Assembly: GCA_038326725.1 (NCBI GenBank)
Contig: JBBQKI010000006.1
Span: forward strand, 1 to 64,000
Source: JBBQKI01 sp038326725
GTDB taxonomy: Bacteria; Bacteroidota; Bacteroidia; Flavobacteriales; Flavobacteriaceae
Direction of reading: 5' to 3'
Length of the DNA: 64,000 bases
In this document: positions 8,992 to 16,993 of the stretch, piece after piece
Numbering within the stretch: position 1 is the first letter of the stretch
How the letters are laid out: every line of letters starts with the position of its first letter
The notes under the pieces: generated by a model
The model's database searches: none
What the model saw: the letters and a program-made list of their open reading frames with translations, nothing else
What the model was told of the DNA's origin: nothing
Translations under genes and position numbers: made by a program

Positions 8992-9465
8992 TTATTTATT
9001 TAACTGATTTCCGGGCGTAGTTATATAAATTATTTTCAACATATTCAGCTCCCGCAATTCCTGTTTTATATCTGAAACAAGACCCGTATTTGTTTCTTCA
9101 TCAACTTTTAAGGCTACCATAACCCTATCCTGCAGCTCGGGCAATAAAGATTGACGGGCTTCTGTAAGGGCGAACTTGATGTTCGTTACGTCAGTGTATT
9201 TATCCCCAATTTGGATTTTACCCTCGCTGCCGTATTTCTCTTGATAACGCTCGCTGGGCTTGCCAGCATATATATATACGGATCGGTCCTTTTGCAGTTT
9301 CTCCACTTGGTCTGCTTGGGGAAGGGTATTTTTTACCAATAAATTATCATCTCTCAAAACGGTTACCACCATAAAGAAAAAAAGCAACATAAACACAATA
9401 TCGGGTAACGATGCTGTGGAAAGTTCAGGGGTTTCGCCTGTTATTTTTTTTGTGAATTTTGCCAT
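8992..9465 (-). CDS. ExbD/TolR-family biopolymer transport protein
   Basis: 157 residues. One transmembrane helix near residues 20-40 (PDIVFMLLFFFMVVTVLRDD) carries the conserved aspartate (SLPDIVF) that handles protons in ExbD/TolR proteins; the rest is periplasmic. It would work with the ExbB/TolQ homologue at 10534 to couple the proton gradient to outer-membrane work such as TonB-dependent uptake. It is last in the cluster exbB, small membrane gene, exbD, exbD. Which TonB or Tol partner it serves cannot be told from the sequence. Confidence 0.9.
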   Translation of the reverse strand: MAKFTKKITGETPELSTASLPDIVFMLLFFFMVVTVLRDDNLLVKNTLPQADQVEKLQKDRSVYIYAGKPSERYQEKYGSEGKIQIGDKYTDVTNIKFALTEARQSLLPELQDRVMVALKVDEETNTGLVSDIKQELRELNMLKIIYITTPGNQLNK

Positions 9466-9470
9466 TTTTT

Positions 9471-10097
9471 TTAGTTTGATCCTGATTTTTTAGGCTCAGC
9501 CTCAGAGAGCTTCAACGGGAACATTTTTTGTATGGTTTCCATTTTTTGCTTGGTTGCTTCTTCATTTCCCTTAAAGTTTCCTTCTTCAATTGCCTTGTTT
9601 ACTTCAGTGAATTTCCAACCGTATAAACGTTGGGATTCCCTGTCACGTAAAAAATTATAGGCAGCAACCAATTCATTTTGAACGGCAATGTACATTTTAT
9701 ACGAAGTAAGCCTGTCGTTTTGAACAGAAATAATTGCTTTATCTGGATTGTCGGAAGATGCCGCGTCTCTTGTGCCTTTGCAATAATCACAATATTCGTC
9801 CGTTCCGGAAGGGGCACCTCCATTATCCAAAAATGCTATTGCAGCTGGTCTTAAGTCTTTAAGCTCCATCAAATCGTCCTCCACTAAAAGTTGGTCTGAA
9901 CGGTTTACGTTAACTATAAAAAGGTTTTTTTCTTTAATGCGGACTAGTTCCTCTGTAGGAGGTTCAATGGGTGGCAACTGCCTAGCTATGCCCGAATCCT
10001 TTTCAATGGTAGTAGTTACCAAGAAAAATATAAGTAGCAGGAATGCAATATCTGCCATTGAGCCTGCATTAACAACGGGTGTTGATCTTCTAGCCAT
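9471..10097 (-). CDS. ExbD/TolR-family protein with a CxxC insert
   Basis: 208 residues, longer than classical ExbD (about 140). It has the N-terminal membrane helix with the conserved aspartate (SMADIAFLLLIFFLVTTTI) and a periplasmic domain. An extra loop near residue 100 carries CDYC, a possible disulphide, followed by SSDNPDKAIISVQNDR. Longer ExbD proteins of this kind occur in Bacteroidota as I know them. The gene overlaps the upstream membrane gene by one base and lies 5 nt before the other exbD, so the genes are co-transcribed. Confidence 0.9.
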   Translation of the reverse strand: MARRSTPVVNAGSMADIAFLLLIFFLVTTTIEKDSGIARQLPPIEPPTEELVRIKEKNLFIVNVNRSDQLLVEDDLMELKDLRPAAIAFLDNGGAPSGTDEYCDYCKGTRDAASSDNPDKAIISVQNDRLTSYKMYIAVQNELVAAYNFLRDRESQRLYGWKFTEVNKAIEEGNFKGNEEATKQKMETIQKMFPLKLSEAEPKKSGSN

Positions 10098-10522
10098 TAT
10101 CGTGTTACTTTTTTAAATCCGCTGAAAATCATAGCACCAATAGCTAATACTGCTACGATATAGAAAGTATTAAGTCCCGCACCTATCCAGCGTGATTGCC
10201 CTGCAGTTAAAGTTCCCCCATCTTTCATCACCATCTCTGTGCCATCTGCCAAGATATAAGATATGGCGATAATCACTAAAAATGCTCCAATTGGAATAAG
10301 AGTTTTCATGATATTTCCCGCAAGAATTCCTTGAATAACGAAAATTAGTACGAACAAAATGGCAAGTGCGACAATAATATATGCAACATAAATATAACCA
10401 TCTATACCTTCACCTGTCGCAATTATTGTTTCGTCACCTTTCATTAAAATCATCAGAAAGTAGATGATACCTACTATGCTAAGGAGGATTGCGGCAATTT
10501 TTATTATTTTATGTAATCCCAT
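10097..10522 (-). CDS. small membrane protein of the exb cluster
   Basis: 141 residues with four predicted transmembrane helices (about residues 7-27, 45-68, 75-90 and 112-132) and no catalytic motif. It lies between exbB and the two exbD genes, 11 nt after exbB and overlapping exbD by one base, so it is probably part of the same energising complex or its assembly. I do not recognise a named family. Confidence 0.8.
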   Translation of the reverse strand: MGLHKIIKIAAILLSIVGIIYFLMILMKGDETIIATGEGIDGYIYVAYIIVALAILFVLIFVIQGILAGNIMKTLIPIGAFLVIIAISYILADGTEMVMKDGGTLTAGQSRWIGAGLNTFYIVAVLAIGAMIFSGFKKVTR

Positions 10523-10533
10523 TTTTTTGTTTA

Positions 10534-11352
10534 TTAGATAGTTCTTTTATTCTTGTAATCTACTAAAATATCGACTAAAGTAATTGATGCATCTTCCATA
10601 CTGTTAACGATGCTATCTACTTTTGCAATGATATAATTGTAGAAAAGTTGAAGGATGATGGCCACGATCAAACCAAATACAGTTGTTAACAAAGCCACTT
10701 TAATACCCCCAGCAACAAGCGATGGATTCATGTCCCCAGCTGATTCGATTTTATCGAAGGCCGTAATCATACCAATTACCGTTCCCATGAACCCAAGCAT
10801 GGGCGCAAGAGCGATGAACAATGAAATCCAAGAAATGTTTTTTTCCAATTGGCCCATTTGAACTCCCCCATAAGCAACTACTGCTTTTTCGGCAGCCTCC
10901 ACGCTTTCATCTGCTCGGTCCAAACCTTGATAATAAATTGAAGCCACAGGGCCTTTTGTATTCCTGCAAACTTCTTTGGCGGCTTCAATACCGCCGCTGT
11001 TCAAGGCATCCTCTACTTCTTTCGCCAATTTTTTTGTATTGGTAGTAGAAAGGTTCAGATAGATAATTCTTTCAATAGCAATGGCTAAGCCCAAAATCAA
11101 ACATAAAAGAATGGGTGCCATGTATACAGGACCTCCTTCAATGAAACGGTTTTTGAAACTTTGGTGCCATCCCACTTCTTCGGCAACAACTTCATCCTGA
11201 ACGGTTGCTTCATCTTGAATTAGAGTAACCGTCGCAGCAGTTATCAATGTTTGCGCAGAGGCTGAATTAGGATAAACCATATTCGCGCTTGTGTTAAAAG
11301 TGCCTACAAAAAACAGGGTGGCAATTGCCAGAATAGAAAATAATTTTTTCAT
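10534..11352 (-). CDS. MotA/TolQ/ExbB proton channel family protein
   Basis: 272 residues. An N-terminal hydrophobic segment (residues 3-22), probably a signal sequence or extra helix, is followed by a spacer with acidic residues and then the three-helix MotA/TolQ/ExbB core: first helix PILLCLILGLAIAIERIIYL near residue 80, later ISLFIALAPMLGFMGTVIGM and VALLTTVFGLIVAIILQLFY. It forms the channel that energises the two ExbD proteins encoded next. First gene of the cluster, transcribed leftwards. Confidence 0.92.
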   Translation of the reverse strand: MKKLFSILAIATLFFVGTFNTSANMVYPNSASAQTLITAATVTLIQDEATVQDEVVAEEVGWHQSFKNRFIEGGPVYMAPILLCLILGLAIAIERIIYLNLSTTNTKKLAKEVEDALNSGGIEAAKEVCRNTKGPVASIYYQGLDRADESVEAAEKAVVAYGGVQMGQLEKNISWISLFIALAPMLGFMGTVIGMITAFDKIESAGDMNPSLVAGGIKVALLTTVFGLIVAIILQLFYNYIIAKVDSIVNSMEDASITLVDILVDYKNKRTI

Positions 11353-11527
11353 TGCTATCGACTTAAAGTTTGTTTTAAAATTAAAGGTTTAAAGATATAA
11401 AATTATTTAATTAATCTCCAAGATTATTAAAAAAGCAGGAATAGTTAACTATGTTTAACATAAAGATAATTTGGCTTAAAATATAACATTGGCTTTCAGA
11501 CCGATACCCAAATTAAATTCAATCTTG

Positions 11528-11615
11528 CAGAGAGGAAGGGATTCGAACCCTCGATACCCTTGTGGGGTATACACACTTTCCAGGCGTGCGCCTTCGACCA
11601 CTCGGCCACCTCTCT
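11528..11615 (-). tRNA. tRNA-Ser(GGA)
   Basis: 88 nt on the minus strand. Acceptor AGAGAGG pairs with CCTCTCT, discriminator G. The anticodon loop CTGGAAA gives anticodon GGA. A long variable arm (TATACCCCACAAGGGTAT) identifies a class II tRNA, and the T-loop TTCGAAT is present. The 3' CCA is not encoded. Confidence 0.95.
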
Positions 11616-11634
11616 ATTATTGGTTTGGCCCAAA

Positions 11635-11650
11635 AGCCAAACGGGTGCCA
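11635..11650 (-). promoter_or_regulatory. sigma-54-like -24/-12 site upstream of tRNA-Ser
   Basis: On the minus strand the site reads TGGCACCCGTTTGGCT. The GG and GC pairs have exactly the spacing of the sigma-54 consensus TGGCAC-N5-TTGC; only one core base differs (TGGC for TTGC). The -12 end lies about 20 nt before the tRNA 5' end. The right half also forms a hairpin, GTTTGGC/GCCAAAC (11623-11642), so chance or an RNA structure are alternatives. Confidence 0.3.
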
Positions 11651-11696
11651 AATATCATGAAAATATTGTTTTTATAAAATAATAATCGTGATTATT

Positions 11697-12722
11697 TTAA
11701 AGCATTTCCCCGCGCAGTGAGGTCTCAAAAATTGTTTTGAAGCTATCTTTAGAGACTTTTTGACCCAATAGGTACATCAATTTTGCCAAGGCCGCTTCAG
11801 TAGTGCAATCCTTGGCTGAGATAACCCCCATTTTTTTAAGCTCGGTACTTGTCTCATAAAGGCCCATAGTCACACTACCGCCGGGGCATTGGGTAACATT
11901 TATAACGGGTATCCCTTTTTTGATGAGGTTTTTTACACTATTTAAAAACCATATTTGGTTAGTAACATTCCCACTCCCATAAGTTTCCAGTATCAATCCT
12001 TTTATTTCGGGGTATGAAAAAAGATACTTTATAGTGGTTTCATTTAAACCCGGGTACATTTTAACCAATAAAATATCTGTTTCCAAATTTTTATGGACTT
12101 TAAGCTTCTTGCGCTTGTTGGGATTGTACAATGCTTCAGTGTTTACCTTTAAATGAACCCCGCTTTCAACCAACGGGGGATGATTGAAAGAGGCGAAAGC
12201 TTGAAAATGTTCTGCATTTATTTTTGTGGTTCGGTTTCCCCGGTAGAGTTTGTATTCAAAATAAAGTCCTACTTCTGCAATTTTGGAAACTCCTTTTTCC
12301 CGAAGGGCCGCAATTTGAATAGAAGTAATAAGGTTTTCTTTTGCATCCGTCCGCAAATCGCCAATGGGGAGTTGAGAGCCGGTAAAAACTACCGGTTTGC
12401 TTAAATTTTCCAACATAAAACTTAATGCCGAAGCTGTATAGGACATGGTATCGCTGCCATGCAGCACCACAAAACCATCAAAGGCATCATAGTTTTCCTC
12501 GATCATCGTGGCAATATCAACCCAATGATTTGGATTTATATTTGAACTGTCCATGGGGGTTTTAAAACTTTTAGTGGAAATATTACATTCCAACAGTTTC
12601 AATTCGGGGATGTGTTTCAGCAAATCTTTAAAATTGAAATTGCGCAGCGCGCCGGTTTCAAAATCTTTTATCATCCCGATTGTTCCGCCTGTATATATAA
12701 GGAGTATGTTTGTTTTTTTCAT
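11697..12722 (-). CDS. ansA: type I (cytoplasmic) L-asparaginase
   Basis: Hydrolyses asparagine to aspartate and ammonia. The 341-residue product shows both catalytic threonine motifs of the family: YTGGTIGM near residue 10 and HGSDTMSYTA near residue 90, with the GDLRTDAKEN segment in between and downstream. No signal peptide, which fits the low-affinity cytoplasmic type I enzyme. It lies 28 nt after tatD on the same strand and is probably co-transcribed with it. Confidence 0.93.
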   Translation of the reverse strand: MKKTNILLIYTGGTIGMIKDFETGALRNFNFKDLLKHIPELKLLECNISTKSFKTPMDSSNINPNHWVDIATMIEENYDAFDGFVVLHGSDTMSYTASALSFMLENLSKPVVFTGSQLPIGDLRTDAKENLITSIQIAALREKGVSKIAEVGLYFEYKLYRGNRTTKINAEHFQAFASFNHPPLVESGVHLKVNTEALYNPNKRKKLKVHKNLETDILLVKMYPGLNETTIKYLFSYPEIKGLILETYGSGNVTNQIWFLNSVKNLIKKGIPVINVTQCPGGSVTMGLYETSTELKKMGVISAKDCTTEAALAKLMYLLGQKVSKDSFKTIFETSLRGEML

Positions 12723-12750
12723 CGCTGTTGAATCAAATTCCCATTAAGTT

Positions 12751-13515
12751 TTATACCCCAAAAACCTCTTTTGAATTTTCGGTAGTAATTCGCGCTATAT
12801 CTTCTTCCGAAAGGCCATAAACTTCTGCAACTTTTTTACAAACTAATATCAAATAGCTGCTTTCGTTACGCTTGCCGCGAAAAGGTGCCGGGGCAAGATA
12901 GGGCGAATCCGTTTCCAAAACGATATGCTTAAGCGGGATTTGGTTCAAAAAAGTATCAATTTTACCATTCTTAAAAGTAACAACACCGCCGATGCCAAGC
13001 TTCATATTGTAAGAAATTGCTGTTTGGGCCTGTTCAAATGTTCCAGTGAAGCAATGAAAAATCCCAAAAAGTTCACTGTCTTTTTCTGTTTCCAAAACTT
13101 CAAAAATCTCGTCAAACGCATCCCGGCAATGGATCACTATGGGCAGTTTGTATTTCTTTGCCAATTGAATTTGCCTTCTAAAAGCAGTTTTTTGATTCTC
13201 CAACGTGGACTTATCCCAAAAAAGATCTATCCCGGTTTCGCCCACCGCAAAAAATTTCCTTTGTTTGAACTGGGCTTCCACGTTTGCCAATTCTTCTTCA
13301 AAATTTTCTTTCACCGAAGTTGGGTGGAGCCCCATCATTAAAAAAACGTTCTCAGGATATTTTTCTTCCAAAGCATACATGGCGGAGTTATATTTTGAAT
13401 CTATCGCAGGGATAAAAAATCGTTTAATGCCACTGTCCAAAGCGCGCTGTATCAAAGTGTCCCGGTCTTCATCGAAGGCATCGCTGTACAAATGGGTATG
13501 GGTATCGGTCAACAT
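12751..13515 (-). CDS. tatD: TatD-family metal-dependent deoxyribonuclease
   Basis: 254-residue amidohydrolase-fold nuclease. The metal ligands of the family are visible: THTHL at the N-terminus (residues 4-8), GETGID near 95, the HCRDA histidine, the HCFTG histidine and ETDSPYLAP near 200. The frame is open upstream to 13635, but the start at 13515 gives the usual N-terminus (MLTDTHTHLY), and a -7 element sits only 5 nt before it, so the upstream part is not coding. Confidence 0.93.
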   Translation of the reverse strand: MLTDTHTHLYSDAFDEDRDTLIQRALDSGIKRFFIPAIDSKYNSAMYALEEKYPENVFLMMGLHPTSVKENFEEELANVEAQFKQRKFFAVGETGIDLFWDKSTLENQKTAFRRQIQLAKKYKLPIVIHCRDAFDEIFEVLETEKDSELFGIFHCFTGTFEQAQTAISYNMKLGIGGVVTFKNGKIDTFLNQIPLKHIVLETDSPYLAPAPFRGKRNESSYLILVCKKVAEVYGLSEEDIARITTENSKEVFGV

Positions 13516-13520
13516 GGCAA

Positions 13521-13550
13521 CAAAGCTACTTATTTTGTTTGCTATCTTTG
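13521..13550. promoter_or_regulatory. divergent -7 elements for tatD and the retropepsin gene
   Basis: On the minus strand TAGCTTTG (13521-13528) ends 5 nt before the tatD ATG. On the plus strand TATCTTTG (13543-13550) ends 10 nt before the TTG start of the next gene. Both match TAnnTTTG. Neither has a TTG at the standard -33 distance. Confidence 0.5.
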
Positions 13551-13560
13551 AGAAAAAAAA

Positions 13561-13998
13561 TTGAAGCAGTTGCGCGCACATTTGGAACAAAAAGGGTTTC
13601 ACCGGATCCCGCTGAAAAAACTTTCGACCGGGCATTATATTTTTTCGGCGAAAATAAATGGGATTTTGGGGAATTTCATCCTTGATACCGGGGCATCCAC
13701 AAGTTGTATTGGTTTTAGGAGCAGTAGTTATTTTTTGTTGATCAGTGAAGAGAGCAAGATAAAAGCTGCCGGCGCCGGGGCAATAAACATGGTTACAAAA
13801 CTTTCGCGAAAGAACGATTTTAGTGTGGGAAAATGGAACAGGAACAATATGAATTTTATTTTATTTGACCTCTCCCATGTTAACGAAGCCCTTGAACAAG
13901 TGGATGAAGCAACAGTCCACGGAATCATCGGTGCCGATTTTTTAAAAACCGCACGAGCCGTTATAGATTATGGCAGGAATGCCCTGTATGTCAAATAG
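13561..13998 (+). CDS. single-domain retropepsin-like aspartic protease homologue
   Basis: 145 residues. The active-site motif DTGAST (about residue 42) and the later hydrophobic-Gly motif IIGADFL (about residue 122) define a clan AA retropepsin-like fold, which would act as a dimer. There is no signal peptide or membrane segment and no linked reverse transcriptase, so this is a cellular protein. The only sensible start is TTG at 13561, preceded by a purine-rich stretch and a -7 element; no in-frame ATG occurs before the active site. The substrate is unknown. Confidence 0.8.
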   Translation: MKQLRAHLEQKGFHRIPLKKLSTGHYIFSAKINGILGNFILDTGASTSCIGFRSSSYFLLISEESKIKAAGAGAINMVTKLSRKNDFSVGKWNRNNMNFILFDLSHVNEALEQVDEATVHGIIGADFLKTARAVIDYGRNALYVK

Positions 13999-14068
13999 AT
14001 TCTTTCCCGTAAAAAGGGTTATTCCTAAAATTTAAGTACATTTACACCCTCCCCACAAAAACTTGTTT

Positions 14069-16078
14069 ATGATGAAAAAATGCATGTTTGTGCTTCTTTT
14101 CTCCATGCTTGTTTCCTTTGTGGGATTGGGCCAGGATATTTCCCAGTATAAAAAAATTGCTGAAACCACAAATAGCAGAACCATAAAACTGGCTGCATTG
14201 GACAGCATTCTTTCACGGACTTTTAATCTGGACAATAAAGCCTTCATAGACTACAGCATTGAATACATAGAACTTGCTAAGGAAATGGACAGTATTGAAT
14301 CCGCTGCCAAGAAAGCAATGAATCTTCAACACCCTCTTACCAATTTTGGCAACGACCCCATAAAAGCCGCTGCCATTATCAATGGCGTGCTAGCAAGAAA
14401 GTATAAGATAAAGGACAGTTTTTTATTGGGCGGGCTTTATTTGAAAAGGGGCGGCGCCAACATTAGGTTGAACTTGAAGGACGCCATCGATGATTATACC
14501 CTTGCAATTGACAATTTTTCGGCAAAAGATTCGATGTACGTGGCTGATGCCTACCTTTTCAGGGGGCAGGCCAATTCCAACCTAGGTAAATTCATCGATG
14601 CGGGCGAAGATTTTAAAAAAGCCCAAGACTATTTTGAAAACCTTAAAGATTATGAATATATGCTGTATGCCCGGCAAGGCATTATCAATATTTACAGCAT
14701 GAACGGATTTTATGACGAAGCAAAAAAAGAACGGGACGCGCTTATCGAAAAAATGAAGAACCTAGACCTTGAAGGCGAACTTTCCAGTGAATATTACAAC
14801 CAGGCCCTGGATTATAAAAAGACCGGCAAGTTTGATCTGGAATACAAGTCATTGCTACTGGCCGAAGAAAGCCTTACGGACAATGCTTTGAACAAAGTTA
14901 TCTTTTTCTCCATACACTCCCGTTTGGTTGAATATTATTGTAACATAAATGCATTGGAAAAAGCAGAAAAGCACCTCATGATACTAGAGGAAAATAAGGA
15001 AGGGGTAAGCGGGGACCGTTTGGCCAACCTAAGCTATTTCGGGGCAAAAGCCAATTATTTGATGAGCGTTGGCGATTATGAAAACGCTTTGAGGCATGCC
15101 TCGGAGAAGCTCCAAAAATCCAGAGCATTAGGTCACGAGGATGAAATCATAAGCTCGCATTTACTGCTTTCCGATATTTATTTTAAAGCGGGCGATTTCA
15201 AGAACAGCGTTATCCACAAGAACATTTACACTACCTTAAAAGATTCCCTTTACAACCGTAGCAATGCCAATTCGTTCGCATATTATCAAACCTTATACGA
15301 AACCGAAAAAAAGGAACGGGAGCTTGTTGAAAAAAATAGCAACATCACTTTGTTGGAAAATGAAAGCCAGGATTTAAAAAAAGTAATCATTTTTACCGGC
15401 GTTGCTTGCCTGTTGGCTTTTGGGCTGATCATATTGTACCGCAACCAACGGCATTTAAAAACCAATAAAATATTGCATGAACGGTACAGCCAAGAATTGC
15501 TTGCCTCCCAAGAAGAAGAACGGAAGCGCATCTCTAAAGACCTTCACGATGGCTTGGGACAACAACTGCTCCTTATAAAAAATAAATTGATAGTCTCCGG
15601 AGACGAGGTCACCAAAAAAATGGTTGATGCCACTATTGATGAGGTTAGAAGTATCTCGCGCGACTTGCATCCTTTTCAATTACAGGAACTTGGCATAACC
15701 AAAGCAATAGAATATACCATTAACCTCATTGACGAAAACACGACGCTTTTCATTTCTGCCGAAATTGACAACATCGATAATCTCTTTTCTCCCGAAGAAG
15801 AAGTGAACATTTACAGGATAGTTCAAGAAAGCCTCAGCAATATACTGAAGCACGCCAAGGCCGAGGCGGGAAGGGTATCGGTAAAAAGAATGGCCAACAA
15901 TATCCTTATTTCCATAAAGGACAATGGCGTTGGGTTTGACTTTTCGGAAAAATATCAGGACAGAAAATCGTTAGGGCTTAAAACCTTACTGGAACGAACC
16001 AAGTTCCTGAAAGGCCAAATGAAGGTTTCTTCCAAAAAAGAGACGGGCACAATTTTAGAATTTCAATTTCCGGTATGA
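14069..16078 (+). CDS. TPR-containing sensor histidine kinase (HisKA_3 type)
   Basis: About 669 residues. Signal peptide (cleavage after GLGQ), a periplasmic region of about 370 residues with TPR-like helical repeats, a coiled coil, one transmembrane helix (KVIIFTGVACLLAFGLIILY, about residue 435), then a NarL/DesK-type dimerisation domain with the phospho-accepting histidine in KDLHDGLGQQ (His493) and an HATPase domain (N-box VQESLSNILKHA, G-box DNGVGFDF). The start could also be the next ATG at 14072. It overlaps the response regulator by 4 nt (ATGA), so the two form a two-component pair. The signal sensed is unknown. Confidence 0.92.
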   Translation: MMKKCMFVLLFSMLVSFVGLGQDISQYKKIAETTNSRTIKLAALDSILSRTFNLDNKAFIDYSIEYIELAKEMDSIESAAKKAMNLQHPLTNFGNDPIKAAAIINGVLARKYKIKDSFLLGGLYLKRGGANIRLNLKDAIDDYTLAIDNFSAKDSMYVADAYLFRGQANSNLGKFIDAGEDFKKAQDYFENLKDYEYMLYARQGIINIYSMNGFYDEAKKERDALIEKMKNLDLEGELSSEYYNQALDYKKTGKFDLEYKSLLLAEESLTDNALNKVIFFSIHSRLVEYYCNINALEKAEKHLMILEENKEGVSGDRLANLSYFGAKANYLMSVGDYENALRHASEKLQKSRALGHEDEIISSHLLLSDIYFKAGDFKNSVIHKNIYTTLKDSLYNRSNANSFAYYQTLYETEKKERELVEKNSNITLLENESQDLKKVIIFTGVACLLAFGLIILYRNQRHLKTNKILHERYSQELLASQEEERKRISKDLHDGLGQQLLLIKNKLIVSGDEVTKKMVDATIDEVRSISRDLHPFQLQELGITKAIEYTINLIDENTTLFISAEIDNIDNLFSPEEEVNIYRIVQESLSNILKHAKAEAGRVSVKRMANNILISIKDNGVGFDFSEKYQDRKSLGLKTLLERTKFLKGQMKVSSKKETGTILEFQFPV

Positions 16079-16710
16079 TAAATACAAAAACCATAATAAC
16101 AGCCGATGACCACCCTTTACTTTTGAAGGGATTAAATGATTTTTTGCTGGAAAAAAAATATAACCTGATAGGCAGTGGCAACAACGGAAAGGAAGCTTTC
16201 AATTTGATCGTCACTGAAAAACCCGATATCGCTATTTTGGATATTCAAATGCCTTTTATGTCCGGTCTCGAAATCGCCAAAAAATGCAAAATCCAAAACA
16301 TTGAAACCAAAATAGTGCTTATTACGCTACACAAAGAAAAAGAGCTTTTCCAAAAAGCCCAAGAGCTTAATATTTTCGGATACATTTTAAAAGAATTTGC
16401 GCTTGAGGAAATTGAAAATTGCATAAATACAGTTACAGCCGGTAAACCTTATTTTAGCCCTAAAATAATGGAACTTTTGGGAATCGTTTTCGTGGAGGAC
16501 AATGATTTGAGCCGGCTTACACCTTCCGAAAAAAAAATACTGAAACTAATAGCAAAGGATAAGACCAATAAAGAGATTGCTTCCCTACTCTTTATTTCTT
16601 ATAGAACTGTGGAAAAACACCGTAGCAATATCATCACAAAATTGAGTTTGGAACAGAAAACAAACAGTCTTCTTCTGTGGGCCAAGGAAAATCAAGAAAA
16701 GTTATTATAA
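16075..16710 (+). CDS. NarL/FixJ-family response regulator
   Basis: 211 residues. Receiver domain with acidic pair (TADDHP, residues 8-13), phospho-acceptor Asp56 in AILDIQMPFMSG, threonine in LITLHKE and lysine in GYILKEFA. The C-terminal LuxR-type helix-turn-helix begins LTPSEKKILKLIAKDKTN and includes RTVEKHRSNI. Partner of the kinase encoded just upstream. Targets are not evident; the small membrane ORF at 16788 is the nearest downstream candidate. Confidence 0.94.
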   Translation: MINTKTIITADDHPLLLKGLNDFLLEKKYNLIGSGNNGKEAFNLIVTEKPDIAILDIQMPFMSGLEIAKKCKIQNIETKIVLITLHKEKELFQKAQELNIFGYILKEFALEEIENCINTVTAGKPYFSPKIMELLGIVFVEDNDLSRLTPSEKKILKLIAKDKTNKEIASLLFISYRTVEKHRSNIITKLSLEQKTNSLLLWAKENQEKLL

Positions 16711-16787
16711 CCCTTTTTTATATTTGGAATAAAAATTACGTGTTTCTACGTAGAATATTACGCATTTAATTTTCAGATATTTACAAA

Positions 16788-16928
16788 ATGAAAGATGCCA
16801 TTTTAGTGAAAGAAGAAACAAAAAAAAATAGAATCTCCAAAAAACTTTGTTTGGTAATTTTATTGATAATTTTAGTTGTTCTGGTTATTGTGCTTAACCT
16901 TATCAACAATTTTATTTTCCAACAATGA
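16788..16928 (+). CDS. 46-residue single-span membrane protein
   Basis: ATG at 16788 opens a 46-codon frame ending TGA 16926-16928. The product has a basic N-terminal half with several Lys and one Arg (ETKKNRISKK), one strongly hydrophobic helix (LCLVILLIILVVLVIVLNLI) and a short tail. The clear charge-then-helix design and a terminator 29 nt downstream support a real small gene. It follows the response regulator by 77 nt on the same strand. No named family recognised; without homologues chance cannot be excluded. Confidence 0.5.
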   Translation: MKDAILVKEETKKNRISKKLCLVILLIILVVLVIVLNLINNFIFQQ

Positions 16929-16956
16929 CATATTCTGCTCATGATATTATTTTAAA

Positions 16957-16980
16957 AAACCGGCTTAAGGCCGGTTTTTT
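16957..16980. terminator. bidirectional intrinsic terminator
   Basis: AAACCGGC pairs with GCCGGTTT around a small loop, with A-runs and T-runs outside. It separates the plus-strand kinase operon from the minus-strand sucB. Confidence 0.8.
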
Positions 16981-16993
16981 AATTTCGATGTTT

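Noticed and set aside
13516..13635. N-terminal extension of TatD
   Set aside because: The extension overlaps the divergent promoter region and precedes the conserved MLTDTHTHL start.
13561..13998. Retropepsin-like gene as part of a retroelement
   Set aside because: Single cellular domain; no reverse transcriptase, integrase or terminal repeats nearby.
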